Translations under genes and position numbers: made by a program | Origin: Aquirickettsiella gammari | Lineage (GTDB): Bacteria; Pseudomonadota; Gammaproteobacteria; Diplorickettsiales; Diplorickettsiaceae | Length of the DNA: 64,000 nt | Reading direction: 5' to 3' | NCBI GenBank assembly: GCA_963701065.1 | Contig: OY969558.1 | Coordinates: forward strand, 248,001-312,000 | Notes under the pieces: model-generated | What the model was told of the DNA's origin: nothing | Seen by the model: the letters and a program-made list of their open reading frames with translations, nothing else | The model's database searches: none | Part shown: piece by piece, positions 43,598-52,850 of the stretch | Position numbering within the stretch: the stretch's first letter is position 1 | Layout: each line of letters starts with the position of its first letter

Positions 43598-45307
43598 TTA
43601 ATTAAGATTAGCCACATCATCGGGTGCAATATTTAGCAAATGCACAGTATTACTCATTACATGTGAAAAAATAGGCCCTGCGGTATAACCCCCATAATAA
43701 AACTGACCTTTTGGATCATGTAAGATCACCGCTACGACTAAGCGTGGCTGGCTGGCAGGCGCAATGCCGATAAAAATACTATTGTAATGATGTTTTTCAT
43801 AACCATGCGCACCGACTATGCGTACAGTCCCTGTTTTACCGGTCACTCTATAACCAGGAACACGGGCTAATGGAGCAGTTCCACCTTTACTCAGCACCGA
43901 CTCGAGCATAGCCAAAATTTCTCGACTGATGCGCTGACCCATAACACGCTGGCCCAAAGGTGCATCGCCTTCTACCTTGAGAAAGGTCACCGGGACTTTA
44001 ACACCGCCCTGCGCCAACACCGCATACGCTTGTGCTAACTGTAAGGTGGTCACAGAAATCCCATAGCCAAAGGATAAAGTAGCCAACACAAAAGGATTCC
44101 ACACCTTAAAATGTGGCAAGCTGCCTGTTCGCTCGCCGGGAAAATTACTTTCTGTCACTTGACCAAAGCCGACTCGATGCAGCGTATTCCATAAATTTTC
44201 AGCCGGCTGTGACAAAATGAGTTTTGACATACCCATATTACTCGATATCTGTAATATCTTAGTGAGATCCATCACGCCATTATTGCGTTCGTCTGTAATT
44301 CGCTTACCGGCTATGATCATCCAACCTGGAGAAGTATCAATTTGACTGCTTGGCGTAAATTGGCTGTTGCTTAACACGCTGGCCATACTAAAACTTTTAA
44401 TTGTTGAACCCGGCTCAAAGAGATCAGTCACTGCACGATTACGCGCATGACCATCTTGAGCACTGCGTCGATGGTTCGGATTATACGATGGCCAATTCAC
44501 CATCGCTAAAATCTCGCCTGTTTTGACATCCAATACCACCACCGATCCGGAATCCGCTCGATAGCGCTCAACCCCGGCTTTCAGCTCGCGATAGGCGACA
44601 TATTGTATGCGCTTATCGAGACTAATTTGTAAATCATGGCCCGGTTTAGGGGGACGGATAGCGCGTATATCGGCCACGACATGGCCTAATCTATCTTTAA
44701 TAACCTGCTTTAAACCCGCTTGGCCTTCTAACCAATTGTTGTACGCTAACTCTAAACCTTCTTGGCCTTTATCATCGACATCGGTTAAACCAACGACATG
44801 GGCCATAACCGGTCCTTCGGGGTAATAACGATGATATTCATCTTGTAAAAATACGCCGGGTATTTTGAGCGATTTAATTTGCCGAGCTAGACTAGGATTC
44901 AAACCGCGTTTTAAATAAACGAATTCTTTGCCCCGACCATGTACACATTGTTGCTGGATAAGTGGTTTAGATACCTGTAACAAAGTGCTTAATCGTGCCA
45001 GTTGCGAGACGCTCGGTTTAAAATCAGCCGGATCAATCCAAACTGCATTCACCGGGGTACTAATCGCCAAAGGCACACCGTGACGATCTAAGATCATACC
45101 TCGGTGTGCTGGAATCGTAACGCGACGAATGGTTCTGGCATTACCTTGGTTTTGCAGAAATTGACGATTGATGACGGTTAAATTAATCAGTCGACCAATT
45201 AACCCCAAGGCAATCAGCAGCAAAATAACGACCAGCACGAATAAGCGCCATTGGTAGGTCGAGCGAGGAAGCGTACGCTCACTTTTTTTGCGGTTACGTA
45301 CTCGCAT
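43598..45307 (-). CDS. ftsI: Peptidoglycan transpeptidase FtsI (PBP3)
   Basis: The 569-residue product has a basic cytosolic N-terminus, one membrane helix near residues 20-45, a PBP dimerisation domain (YPEGPVMAHVVGLTDVDDKGQEGLE) and a transpeptidase domain with the three active-site motifs: STIK in FEPGSTIKSF, SSN in ISSNMG, and KTGT. It cross-links septal peptidoglycan at the divisome. It is followed not by murE and murF, as in most dcw clusters, but by the IAT array. Confidence 0.96.
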   Translation of the reverse strand: MRVRNRKKSERTLPRSTYQWRLFVLVVILLLIALGLIGRLINLTVINRQFLQNQGNARTIRRVTIPAHRGMILDRHGVPLAISTPVNAVWIDPADFKPSVSQLARLSTLLQVSKPLIQQQCVHGRGKEFVYLKRGLNPSLARQIKSLKIPGVFLQDEYHRYYPEGPVMAHVVGLTDVDDKGQEGLELAYNNWLEGQAGLKQVIKDRLGHVVADIRAIRPPKPGHDLQISLDKRIQYVAYRELKAGVERYRADSGSVVVLDVKTGEILAMVNWPSYNPNHRRSAQDGHARNRAVTDLFEPGSTIKSFSMASVLSNSQFTPSSQIDTSPGWMIIAGKRITDERNNGVMDLTKILQISSNMGMSKLILSQPAENLWNTLHRVGFGQVTESNFPGERTGSLPHFKVWNPFVLATLSFGYGISVTTLQLAQAYAVLAQGGVKVPVTFLKVEGDAPLGQRVMGQRISREILAMLESVLSKGGTAPLARVPGYRVTGKTGTVRIVGAHGYEKHHYNSIFIGIAPASQPRLVVAVILHDPKGQFYYGGYTAGPIFSHVMSNTVHLLNIAPDDVANLN

Positions 45308-45322
45308 TAAAAAATGTCATTT

Positions 45323-45664
45323 TTAAGGTGACTTGGTTAATAAAACGGTACTTTTTATCTCGGGAATGCGCATTCCTAATTCTTGCTGCGCTAATGCTTG
45401 TATTCTAACCGGCGCAATCCAGGTATTTTCTTCCAGTAACAACTGACTCCATTCTGTTTTTAAGCGATCAAACTCTTGTTGACTCGCCTGTAACTCACTG
45501 TATAAATTACGCTGTACGGTTTTAACATAAATAACTGAAAGCGCTGAAGACAATGCCGCCAAAGTCAACAAAATAAGGCCTAACATCTTGAGCGAAACGA
45601 CCCAGCTCTGACCTTGCTCCCATACCAAAGTACTTCGTGTCAACGCACGTGCTGCCACATTCAT
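45323..45664 (-). CDS. ftsL: Cell division protein FtsL
   Basis: The 113-residue product has the FtsL layout: a short cytosolic end, one membrane helix (MLGLILLTLAALSSALSVIYV) and a periplasmic coiled coil, with the late block IQALAQQELGM typical of the family. It forms the FtsQLB complex. It overlaps rsmH by 4 bases and precedes ftsI by 15. Confidence 0.92.
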   Translation of the reverse strand: MNVAARALTRSTLVWEQGQSWVVSLKMLGLILLTLAALSSALSVIYVKTVQRNLYSELQASQQEFDRLKTEWSQLLLEENTWIAPVRIQALAQQELGMRIPEIKSTVLLTKSP

Positions 45665-46602
45665 AATATTTTCTCCGCAATTCGTAACACAGCGCTACGC
45701 GATCGTGGGTTAACCTTGATCGCATAGGCATCCGCTTTAATTCCTCGGCCTAAACTTTTTAATCTAGGCCTCCATTCAACAGGGATGACGGGTAGCTTTT
45801 TTAATTCCACCGCTGCATGCGCCTGCTTGCGAATAAAACGTTTTACAATTCGATCCTCTAAGGAATGGAAGCTAATAACTAGTAAACGCCCGCCTATCTT
45901 GAGTACATCCAAACTTTGTTCTAAGCCCAGTTTTAAATCTTCCAACTCATTATTAATTCGAATACGTATTGCTTGAAAGGTTTGTGTAGCCGGGTGCTTA
46001 TGCCTCTCCCAACGCGGGTGGGCTGCTTTCACCACATTCGCTAAATGAACCGTTGTGACGATAGGTTTTAGCTTGCGCTCTTCACTTATCGCCCTGGCAA
46101 TACGTTTTGCATAACGTTCTTCGCCATAGTCCTTTAATACTTGTGCCATTTCCTTCTCAGTCGCACAAGCAAGCCATGTTGCCGCGCTGATCCCCGTTTT
46201 GGGATCCATGCGCATATCTAATGGCCCATCTCGTAAAAAACTAAATCCTCTTTCGGCCTGGTCTAATTGGGGTGATGAAACCCCTAAATCGAATAAACAC
46301 CCCGATACTTGACCGTAAATACCGTGAGCTTTAGCGATTTCGGCCAGTGTGCGAAATGAGGCTTGATAAATCTCAACACGTTTATCATTCCCCCAATGTT
46401 GTTTCGCATAAGCCAGCGCTTCAGGGTCTTTATCAATCGCAATTAATCTTCCTTTTTCAGCTAAATTCTTTAATATGTTTCCGGCATGACCGCCGCGACC
46501 AAATGTAGCATCGATGTAGATTCCTTCCGGATCAATCGCTAAATATTCAATCACTTTCTCAAGTAAAACCGGTTGATGCGGTTGTTGTTTTTGCATCTGC
46601 AA
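45661..46602 (-). CDS. rsmH: 16S rRNA (cytosine(1402)-N4)-methyltransferase RsmH
   Basis: The 313-residue product opens with HQPVLLEKVIEYLAI and has the SAM motif DATFGRGGHAGNIL, then FDLGVSSPQLDQAERGFSF and the C-terminal ISFHSLEDRIVKRF, all RsmH hallmarks. It methylates C1402 of 16S rRNA. It lies 4 bases after mraZ in the dcw operon. Confidence 0.97.
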   Translation of the reverse strand: MQMQKQQPHQPVLLEKVIEYLAIDPEGIYIDATFGRGGHAGNILKNLAEKGRLIAIDKDPEALAYAKQHWGNDKRVEIYQASFRTLAEIAKAHGIYGQVSGCLFDLGVSSPQLDQAERGFSFLRDGPLDMRMDPKTGISAATWLACATEKEMAQVLKDYGEERYAKRIARAISEERKLKPIVTTVHLANVVKAAHPRWERHKHPATQTFQAIRIRINNELEDLKLGLEQSLDVLKIGGRLLVISFHSLEDRIVKRFIRKQAHAAVELKKLPVIPVEWRPRLKSLGRGIKADAYAIKVNPRSRSAVLRIAEKIL

Positions 46603-46606
46603 GCGC

Positions 46607-47077
46607 CTACAACGCTAAAGTCTGTAACTCATCGGGTAAATCCCCTGGCTTAACCGTTTCCGTAATCCATTGAGTACGATAGTCATCCCATTCATTAGCC
46701 GCCCATAACTCAATTTTTCGACCCTGTCCTATGACCATGATCTCCTTTTCTAAATGGGCATAGTTTCTCAACAGAGCCGGTAATAAAATACGTCCGTTGC
46801 TATCCAATTCCAAATCAGTCGCATGCCCTATCAATAAACGTTGAATACGGCGTACCGCTGGATTAAAACTGGGTAATGCTTGTAATTTCTCCTCGATGAC
46901 CTCCCATTCCTGGGCTGGATAAAGCAGTAAACATGGAGACTCGGTATCGATGGTGAGTACTAACTGGGGTTCTTTATCGAGTGGCTCTTTATTGCCGGGC
47001 AATAACTGTCGATAGCGCGCCGGTAACTTGATCCGGCCCTTCGCATCGAGCACTACCAGATTTATACCCCGAAACAT
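46607..47077 (-). CDS. mraZ: Transcriptional regulator MraZ
   Basis: The 156-residue product has the two AbrB-like halves of MraZ, each with the DxKGRI/LP pattern: LDAKGRIKLPARYR in the first and LDSNGRILLPALLR in the second. MraZ binds repeated TGG(G/T) boxes upstream of its own gene and represses the dcw cluster. Four such boxes lie immediately upstream here. Confidence 0.95.
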   Translation of the reverse strand: MFRGINLVVLDAKGRIKLPARYRQLLPGNKEPLDKEPQLVLTIDTESPCLLLYPAQEWEVIEEKLQALPSFNPAVRRIQRLLIGHATDLELDSNGRILLPALLRNYAHLEKEIMVIGQGRKIELWAANEWDDYRTQWITETVKPGDLPDELQTLAL

Positions 47078-47084
47078 AATTTAT

Positions 47085-47118
47085 CCCATTTTCGACCACA
47101 TTTACCCACTTTTTGCCA
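47085..47118 (-). promoter_or_regulatory. MraZ-box operator (four TGG repeats at 10-base period)
   Basis: On the minus strand, TGGC, TGGG, TGGT and TGGG occur at 47118, 47108, 47098 and 47088, exactly 10 bases apart, ending 8 bases before the mraZ ATG. The spacing matches the direct repeats bound by MraZ in E. coli, so autoregulation of mraZ-rsmH-ftsL-ftsI is likely. Confidence 0.78.
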
Positions 47119-47627
47119 CTTAATTACACTATAGGAATTAGAATTGCTTCTTGTCAAGACTTAAGTCCGCTTAATGAAAATTAACGACTTGCTTTAAGAT
47201 AAACTGAAAATAACGGTAAAAATAAACAGGAAGAATTTTATACTCTGGATCCATTAACTGTTCTTTTTTTAAGCAGAAAAAGAGGGTTTGGCGCACTATT
47301 GAGCGACCTTCATCCTGCTGCTAGCCGGTAATATTAGATTAATATTTAATCAAATTGCTCATGTAATTTATGCTCAGTATTTAGTGCTTAACTCTTTTTT
47401 TTTAATTTATTATCTACAGAAATTTCGCGAACAATGAATGAAATAAATTCGAATCAATCTAAATTTTACCAAAAAACAGTGCCTTGCGCGTCGAAGCTTG
47501 GTACTTATTGTTTTTTAAGCTAATTTAAAACCTACACTTTTATTTGATCACTTCCCTTGAAATAAAATGTTTTTTATAATCATACTGGTTAATCTTTTTA
47601 TTGATTTTTCGTAAAGAAGATTTCCTG
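47119..47627. other. AT-rich divergent spacer between mraZ and the repeat-protein gene
   Basis: No gene is visible in this 500-base stretch. The left part should hold the mraZ promoter. Near the right end, TTGAAA at 47557 and CATACT at 47581, 18 bases apart, are a possible promoter for the gene at 47628; a TATAAT at 47575 lacks a well-spaced -35. Confidence 0.4.
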
Positions 47628-48881
47628 ATGAAATTTGCTGAGAAGTACCGCATAATGAACACGCTAAACCCTATGAAAAAATTAAGTCAAAATCTAAAAT
47701 TAGATACCACCACAGAAAATTATTTTCTCGCTAACATTAAAACAGCGACTGAATTTTCGAAAGCCCTTTTCGACCAATCACTGAGGAAAAAAGTAGATTC
47801 GAAAGTAAAGGAGCAAGAAGTAAATTTGACAGTAAAATTGTATGAACTTTTTAAAAACCGATTCAATTCAATTGTTCAAGATGATAAAGACTTTGAGACA
47901 CTGATTGATTGTCTAGAGGAATACCTTTTTCCTCAATTTAAACTTCTACAGGCTCAGCAAGGTATAGCCGATCTTTGTTGTTCTTTAAAAAAGCGCTTGC
48001 CTTCGCTCATCAAGAGTAGCCAAGTTATTTGTCAATTATTTAGGTATTTACCTGCGGAAAAATTTAGTGAGGCACGTTTATTAGTTTGTGAATCTTTAAT
48101 AAAAGAAAATTTCTTTAGCGGTAATGTGAACGATCTAAAAAATATGCTGGCTTACCTACAACCCGCAGAACAAATCTCGATTCTTGAATCCTTGCGAACA
48201 AATTGGGATTCGATCCTTAAAAATCCTGAGGATTTTAATCAGATAATTTCCTCGCTCGCCGCTGATGAATGTGTGGTTTTTTGTCAATCCTTAGCGACCT
48301 ATTGGCCTTCGCTGATTAAAAATCCTAAAGATTATAATCTGGTCGTTTCATTTCTAAAAGATCACGGCCATACTGCTGCAATTACGCCTTTATTCAACTC
48401 GTTGCAGACACATTGGCCTTCGATCCTCAAAACGACCAGCGATTTAGTTTGCTTGCTAGATTATCTCATACCCATGCAACGCCAAGAAGTGTATGGATCT
48501 TTAGTCAAAAATTGGCCCTCTTCCCTGATTGAAAATATACGCGGCCTTCAGCTAGTCAGTTACTCTCTCAATGACGGTCAATTTAAAGTTTTGTGTGAGA
48601 CTTTAAAATCCTTGCCTACGCTGATTGAAGGTCAGCCAAAAGATGACTTAGAGAGGTTCGTTCGTAACGTTGAGAGTCAGAAAGTAAAGATTCTGTTTGC
48701 GTGCTTGAAAAAAGATGAGCCGCTAATGAAGAAAAACGCTGAGCAGGCTAGTGGAATCACTCACGCTTCAACTTTTAAATTGGGCACCAGCTTCCCAATG
48801 GGTTTTTTCAAATTTTTTAGCAAAAAATTGCCCCTCATCTTGAAAAGCAATTTAAGCCTGTGTTTAACCTTAAAAAGCTAA
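47628..48881 (+). CDS. Helical repeat protein of unknown function (possible effector)
   Basis: From the ATG at 47628 (AAGAAG eight bases upstream; a TTG at 47601 is the alternative) the product has 417 residues. From about residue 105 to 350 it consists of roughly six units of about 43 residues, each with a helix ending in a W-P-S-L-I-K-like motif (NWDSILKN, YWPSLIKN, HWPSILKT, NWPSSLIEN, LPTLIEG), followed by a second helix. This suggests a solenoid of paired helices. There is no signal peptide, membrane segment or known domain. The C-terminus is basic and hydrophobic. It lacks the tail of the 9.8-18 kb family. It stands alone beside housekeeping genes. Confidence 0.65.
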   Translation: MKFAEKYRIMNTLNPMKKLSQNLKLDTTTENYFLANIKTATEFSKALFDQSLRKKVDSKVKEQEVNLTVKLYELFKNRFNSIVQDDKDFETLIDCLEEYLFPQFKLLQAQQGIADLCCSLKKRLPSLIKSSQVICQLFRYLPAEKFSEARLLVCESLIKENFFSGNVNDLKNMLAYLQPAEQISILESLRTNWDSILKNPEDFNQIISSLAADECVVFCQSLATYWPSLIKNPKDYNLVVSFLKDHGHTAAITPLFNSLQTHWPSILKTTSDLVCLLDYLIPMQRQEVYGSLVKNWPSSLIENIRGLQLVSYSLNDGQFKVLCETLKSLPTLIEGQPKDDLERFVRNVESQKVKILFACLKKDEPLMKKNAEQASGITHASTFKLGTSFPMGFFKFFSKKLPLILKSNLSLCLTLKS

Positions 48882-48944
48882 ACTTGTGCTGAAAAGCGGG
48901 CAATTAATCGCACATCGCACCAATTTAAGTAAAATAATAAGATA

Positions 48945-49310
48945 GAGAGCTAGCCGATAAGCCGGGTTCTGTCGTGGACAGTCATTCATCTAGGATATAC
49001 GTCACCATACACCTCAAGCGACCTACCCGAACCTAGCGTGGGCCACGCCTAAAGGTCCCTATTTGGTCTTGCTCCGAGTGGGGTTTGCCCTGCCAGCACT
49101 GTTACCAATGATGCGGTGTGCTTTTACCACACCTTTTCACCCTTACCTCGCGTATAATCGCATCTACAAGACGAAACTATAGTTGATAGGCGGTCTATTT
49201 TCTGTGGCACTTTCCGTAGGCTTGCGCCTCCCAGGCATTACCTGGCACTCTGCCCGATGGAGCCCGGACTTTCCTCTGTAGTAACTACAGCGACTGTCTA
49301 GCCAGCTCTC
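48945..49310 (-). ncRNA. rnpB: RNase P RNA, class A
   Basis: Read on the minus strand, the RNA starts GAGAGCTGGCTAGACAGTCG, has the universal P4 segment AGAGGAAAGTCCGGGCT (49277-49261), and ends with ACAGAACCCGGCTTATCGG and a 3' strand AGCTCTC that pairs with the 5' GAGAGCT to close helix P1. The length is about 366 nt. It is the catalytic RNA that trims tRNA 5' leaders. The ends are set by the P1 pairing and may be off by a few bases. There is no ORF in the interval. Confidence 0.95.
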
Positions 49311-49403
49311 ATGGCTTAAGCCTACTATTCTTTCACCGTAGATTGCAATACAATTAAAAAAGTTTTTCTTGGCAATCTTGTATTTACTAATGACTGAAAC
49401 TTA

Positions 49404-50522
49404 ATGAAAAAATTATACATTGGCTTAATGTCGGGCACCAGCATGGACGCGGTTGACGCCGTATTAGTTGATTTTTCGCAAAATAAGCCACAGCTATTAC
49501 ATACCTATAAACTCCCTTTAGCGAGCACACTGCGTGAGGATTTAACGCAGCTTTATACAGAAGACGCGATTAAGATTGCAAAATTAGCCGAATTGGATCA
49601 AAAAATAGCCTTGGTTTCGGTGCAAGCGGTTAACAAGTTATTAGAAAAAAGTGATCTGGTCGCAAAAGACATCCTAGCGATTGGCAGTCATGGACAAACT
49701 GTTTTTCATTATCCGCATCTTGATTCCTTTCCTTTTAGCATTCAGATTGGTGATCCTAATATCATTGCCGAAAAAACCGGCATCACGACCATCGCTGATT
49801 TTCGCCGTCGCGATATGGCCGCCAGCGGTCAAGGCGCGCCGCTAACACCGGCTTTTCATAATGTTCTATTTCGCAGTGAAAAAGAAGATAGTATTGTTTT
49901 AAATTTAGGTGGAATTGCTAACATTACTTATTTGCCGGCCAATTTAAAAGCACCGATAACAGGCTTTGATACTGGGCCGGCTAATTGTCTACTGGATCAA
50001 TGGATACACTACCATCACAAGCAGTGGTTTGATGAAGACGGTGCTTGGGCTGCTACGGCTAACTTTGATCCGACCTTATTACAGCAATTTTTATCAGACC
50101 CCTATTTTCAATTAACGCCACCTAAGAGTACCGGTCTTGAATATTTCAATCTGAATTGGCTTAACACACAACTTAACTCCGTAGATCGACCGCTATCGCC
50201 GGCTATAGTACAAGCAAGCCTTTGTGAACTCACCGCCATCAGTGTAGAACGCGCCATACAACAATTCAAAAGTAGCCAAGGCGTACTCGTATTGTGTGGC
50301 GGGGGCAGTAAAAATACTTATTTAAAACAACGCTTAGCCGAACGCTGTCAAAACCATCGTCTTTTATTAAGTGATGACAGAGGCGTGCCGAGTGAATACT
50401 TAGAAGCCATGGCTTTCGCTTGGATTGCAAAACAAACTTTAGAAGGAAAAACCAGTAATATACCCGATGTAACCGGCGCTAAAAACGCGACGGTACTAGG
50501 TGGAATTTATTTAAAAGCTTAA
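49404..50522 (+). CDS. anmK: Anhydro-N-acetylmuramic acid kinase
   Basis: The 372-residue product begins with the family signature YIGLMSGTSMDAVDAVLVDF and has GSHGQTVFHYP, IGDPNIIAEKTGITTIADFRRRDMAASGQGAPL and GFDTGPANCLLD, all typical of AnmK. It cleaves and phosphorylates anhydroMurNAc to MurNAc-6-phosphate in cell-wall recycling. The stop overlaps the convergent erpA stop by 4 bases. Confidence 0.96.
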   Translation: MKKLYIGLMSGTSMDAVDAVLVDFSQNKPQLLHTYKLPLASTLREDLTQLYTEDAIKIAKLAELDQKIALVSVQAVNKLLEKSDLVAKDILAIGSHGQTVFHYPHLDSFPFSIQIGDPNIIAEKTGITTIADFRRRDMAASGQGAPLTPAFHNVLFRSEKEDSIVLNLGGIANITYLPANLKAPITGFDTGPANCLLDQWIHYHHKQWFDEDGAWAATANFDPTLLQQFLSDPYFQLTPPKSTGLEYFNLNWLNTQLNSVDRPLSPAIVQASLCELTAISVERAIQQFKSSQGVLVLCGGGSKNTYLKQRLAERCQNHRLLLSDDRGVPSEYLEAMAFAWIAKQTLEGKTSNIPDVTGAKNATVLGGIYLKA

Positions 50523-50947
50523 GCGGCAAAGGAAGAACCGCAACCGCAAGTGGTTTTGGCATTTGGGTTACGAATAATAAACTGTTCGCCACTTAGGTCC
50601 GATTTATAATCAATTTCTGCGCCAACTAAATAAACTAAGCTCATCGGATCAATCAGCAGTTGGACCGTTTGCTCCACTTGATCCGTTGAATGCGGGTTGT
50701 TTTTTTTGATTCGGGTCGTCACCACGGTATCCTCTTCATTTATCACCTCATCGAAGGTAAAACCATATTGAAAACCAGAGCAACCACCTCCGGTAATAAA
50801 TACCCGAAGCTTTAGCTGAAGATTTTCTTCTTCTTCGATCAGCTCCGATACTTTTTTGGCGGCATTTTCCGTCATAATCACTGGCTGCGCCGGAGCAAGC
50901 GATACGTCGACGGGTGAAGAATTTGGCACTGATACGATTTCTGACAT
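50519..50947 (-). CDS. erpA: Fe-S cluster insertion protein ErpA
   Basis: The 142-residue product is an A-type carrier with the three cluster-binding Cys in GGGCSGFQYGF and the C-terminal CGCGSSFA. An N-terminal extension of about 25 residues, Pro/Val-rich, precedes the usual start (ITENAAKKV-like). ErpA delivers Fe-S clusters made by the SUF machinery to apoproteins; in this window it complements the operon at 3.4-9.6 kb. Confidence 0.94.
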   Translation of the reverse strand: MSEIVSVPNSSPVDVSLAPAQPVIMTENAAKKVSELIEEEENLQLKLRVFITGGGCSGFQYGFTFDEVINEEDTVVTTRIKKNNPHSTDQVEQTVQLLIDPMSLVYLVGAEIDYKSDLSGEQFIIRNPNAKTTCGCGSSFAA

Positions 50948-51104
50948 ATAGAAAGATAGACTCTGACAAGATATGATCAGAAATTATACATTATTCCGCA
51001 CGCTAAGCCTATAGCAAACCACGCTTAACAAAAGGATAAGCGCTGCACCTTTTCTATCGGATAAATATCGCTAAAAATATGTTATGGGCGCCATTAACGA
51101 GCGC

Positions 51105-51530
51105 CTAGGGGATACTACGTAATTGTCGGCGCAATTGCCTAAAATCTTTCAGGCTTAGGCTATCGGGTAGAATAAGTAAGGAGGTCTTAATTTTTTTCTT
51201 ATTTAATGCGGTAAAGTTCAATAGCACGAAATATCGTGTACAAATGCTATCATTGGCCAAGCCTAATACTTTAAGCTCGCCTAGATTATTGCGCAATTGC
51301 CAACGTCCCGCACTTTGTTGCCAAAATTCAATGATAGAGTGCGGATTATTCAACAATACCTGCTGACAAAAAAGCGTGATTAAACTCATTAAACAGGCCA
51401 AGGTTAACAGCAATTTAGTCCACCATGGCCAAGGTAAAAAACACAAACAGGCAATCGCACCCCCATGTATCACCAAGAATAGAACCGCTAAATAATAGGA
51501 GGGTTTTAAACGATAATAGTTAACGGCCAC
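51105..51530 (-). CDS. YgfX/CptA-like membrane protein
   Basis: The 141-residue product has two close membrane segments (about residues 12-32 and 38-55) followed by a soluble domain with the GRWQLRN pattern common in YgfX proteins. It overlaps sdhE by 11 bases, the same order as ygfY(sdhE)-ygfX in E. coli, which is the main support. YgfX/CptA has been described as acting on cell shape proteins FtsZ and MreB, but its role is not settled. Confidence 0.68.
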   Translation of the reverse strand: MAVNYYRLKPSYYLAVLFLVIHGGAIACLCFLPWPWWTKLLLTLACLMSLITLFCQQVLLNNPHSIIEFWQQSAGRWQLRNNLGELKVLGLANDSICTRYFVLLNFTALNKKKIKTSLLILPDSLSLKDFRQLRRQLRSIP

Positions 51531-51768
51531 AACGAACTCGCTCTATAAGCGCTTGCATAGATTGATCTTCAAATAATTGCTGCTTAATCAGGTAGCGATA
51601 GAGGTCTTGATCGGAATAAGTTAAAAGCTGCTCGAATAAGTCTTTATCAGCCGCACTTAAGTTTAAATAATACTGATCCAAAAAAGCGCCTAAAAGCAGA
51701 TCAAGTTCCAACATCCCGCGGCGACATTGCCAACGCAAACGTTTTATTTTTTCTTGTAGAGGCTTCAT
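51520..51768 (-). CDS. sdhE: FAD assembly factor SdhE
   Basis: The 82-residue product has the SdhE signature RLRWQCRRGMLELDLLL (RGMLE, residues 17-21), the conserved surface that promotes covalent FAD attachment to succinate dehydrogenase. The length fits the family (about 88). It is followed by the overlapping ygfX-like gene. Confidence 0.92.
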   Translation of the reverse strand: MKPLQEKIKRLRWQCRRGMLELDLLLGAFLDQYYLNLSAADKDLFEQLLTYSDQDLYRYLIKQQLFEDQSMQALIERVRCGR

Positions 51769-51796
51769 ATCGAACGCATTATATCAAAAACAAAAT

Positions 51797-52333
51797 TTAG
51801 TTAACTAGAATATCACGAATTTGTCGTTGGCTACTATCTCCCATCACCGCATAGGCGGCTGCATGAGGAAGTTTATCTTCATATAATTCTAAAAAATGAG
51901 CGAGATAGTCCGGATTAAAAAAAATATTTTTGATGCCTAAACTGGATAAAGTCACGTAATTGGCGCGTATCCCTAACGCGGTTTTCTTCAAAAAAAGTAA
52001 TTCTAATTCGGCATACAGGGGATCTTTTTCTTGAATGGTATTTTTATTAGTTTTTTCGACTAAAGCCAAAATATCGCGTGTTTCTAGCACATCATCGCGG
52101 TGATCCTCGGCTGATTTGGCCGGATGTACCACTAAAAATCCAGAATTTTCGGCTAAGAAGGTCGGATATTCTTTATTACTTTTAATACTCAGATCCAGTA
52201 CTAAGGCGCGCGTCAAAGCGCGAGAACCCATGAAGAAGACTTCTTCACTGGGAAAAAATCGCGTTAATAAGATATAGGCCAAACTGGCGATGGCGATCAA
52301 CAAAACCGCTATGAATACTTTTAACCAAGTCAT
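51797..52333 (-). CDS. Membrane-anchored protein of unknown function
   Basis: The 178-residue product has one N-terminal membrane helix (VFIAVLLIAIASLAYILL) and a soluble, presumably periplasmic, domain of about 150 residues with no family that I recognise. It lies between ccmE and sdhE on the same strand, 42 bases after the ccmE stop, and may be cotranscribed with ccmE. Acidic and basic residues are mixed, and no Cys or metal motif is seen. Confidence 0.6.
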   Translation of the reverse strand: MTWLKVFIAVLLIAIASLAYILLTRFFPSEEVFFMGSRALTRALVLDLSIKSNKEYPTFLAENSGFLVVHPAKSAEDHRDDVLETRDILALVEKTNKNTIQEKDPLYAELELLFLKKTALGIRANYVTLSSLGIKNIFFNPDYLAHFLELYEDKLPHAAAYAVMGDSSQRQIRDILVN

Positions 52334-52375
52334 ACTTTGCTACCCTGCTACGATGAGAAAAGCGTAATGCTTTAC

Positions 52376-52783
52376 TTAATGCTTTAAGTTAGCCGGCCTA
52401 TATCGCTCATCATGCTTGGCCAGTACTTGTGTTGCTTGCATAATCCCCGCTTGATCCAAACTCCCTTCTATCACCACGGCTTGTCCTTCACGAAACAAAT
52501 CAGGTAATACACCCCGATATTCCACCCGGACATGGTTTACCTTATCACTCACTACGAAGGAAGCCAACAAATGCTGCTTATTTTGTTTAACACTGCCTTG
52601 CTTGACCTGTCCCCCTAAACGAAACAAACGACCGGCGGTTATTTTTTCGGTAGCAAGTTGGCCAGGGGTATAAAATAAATTTATATTCTGTTTTAAGGCA
52701 TAAAGTGATAAACCAATCACCAATACCGCAAGAATGAGCAGCCTAACAAGCCAATTTAAACGTTTTTTTTGTAGTGCATTCAT
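52376..52783 (-). CDS. ccmE: Cytochrome c maturation heme chaperone CcmE
   Basis: The 135-residue product has an N-terminal membrane anchor (about residues 11-29), the OB-fold core with FRLGGQVKQGSV and VEYRGVLPDLFREGQAVVIEG, and the heme-binding His in VLAKHDERY. CcmE carries heme covalently at this His to the cytochrome c synthetase. Other ccm genes are not adjacent, unlike the usual ccmABCDEFGH cluster. Confidence 0.93.
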   Translation of the reverse strand: MNALQKKRLNWLVRLLILAVLVIGLSLYALKQNINLFYTPGQLATEKITAGRLFRLGGQVKQGSVKQNKQHLLASFVVSDKVNHVRVEYRGVLPDLFREGQAVVIEGSLDQAGIMQATQVLAKHDERYRPANLKH

Positions 52784-52850
52784 TGCATTTAGTGCCGCTT
52801 ATTGTAAAAAATCAACTTGAAGCCAAAGCATTCAAATCGAATCCATCGGC

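Noticed and set aside
47557..47580. Promoter formed by TTGAAA and TATAAT
   Set aside because: The spacing is only 12 bases, too short for a sigma-70 promoter; the alternative CATACT has an 18-base spacing but is weak.
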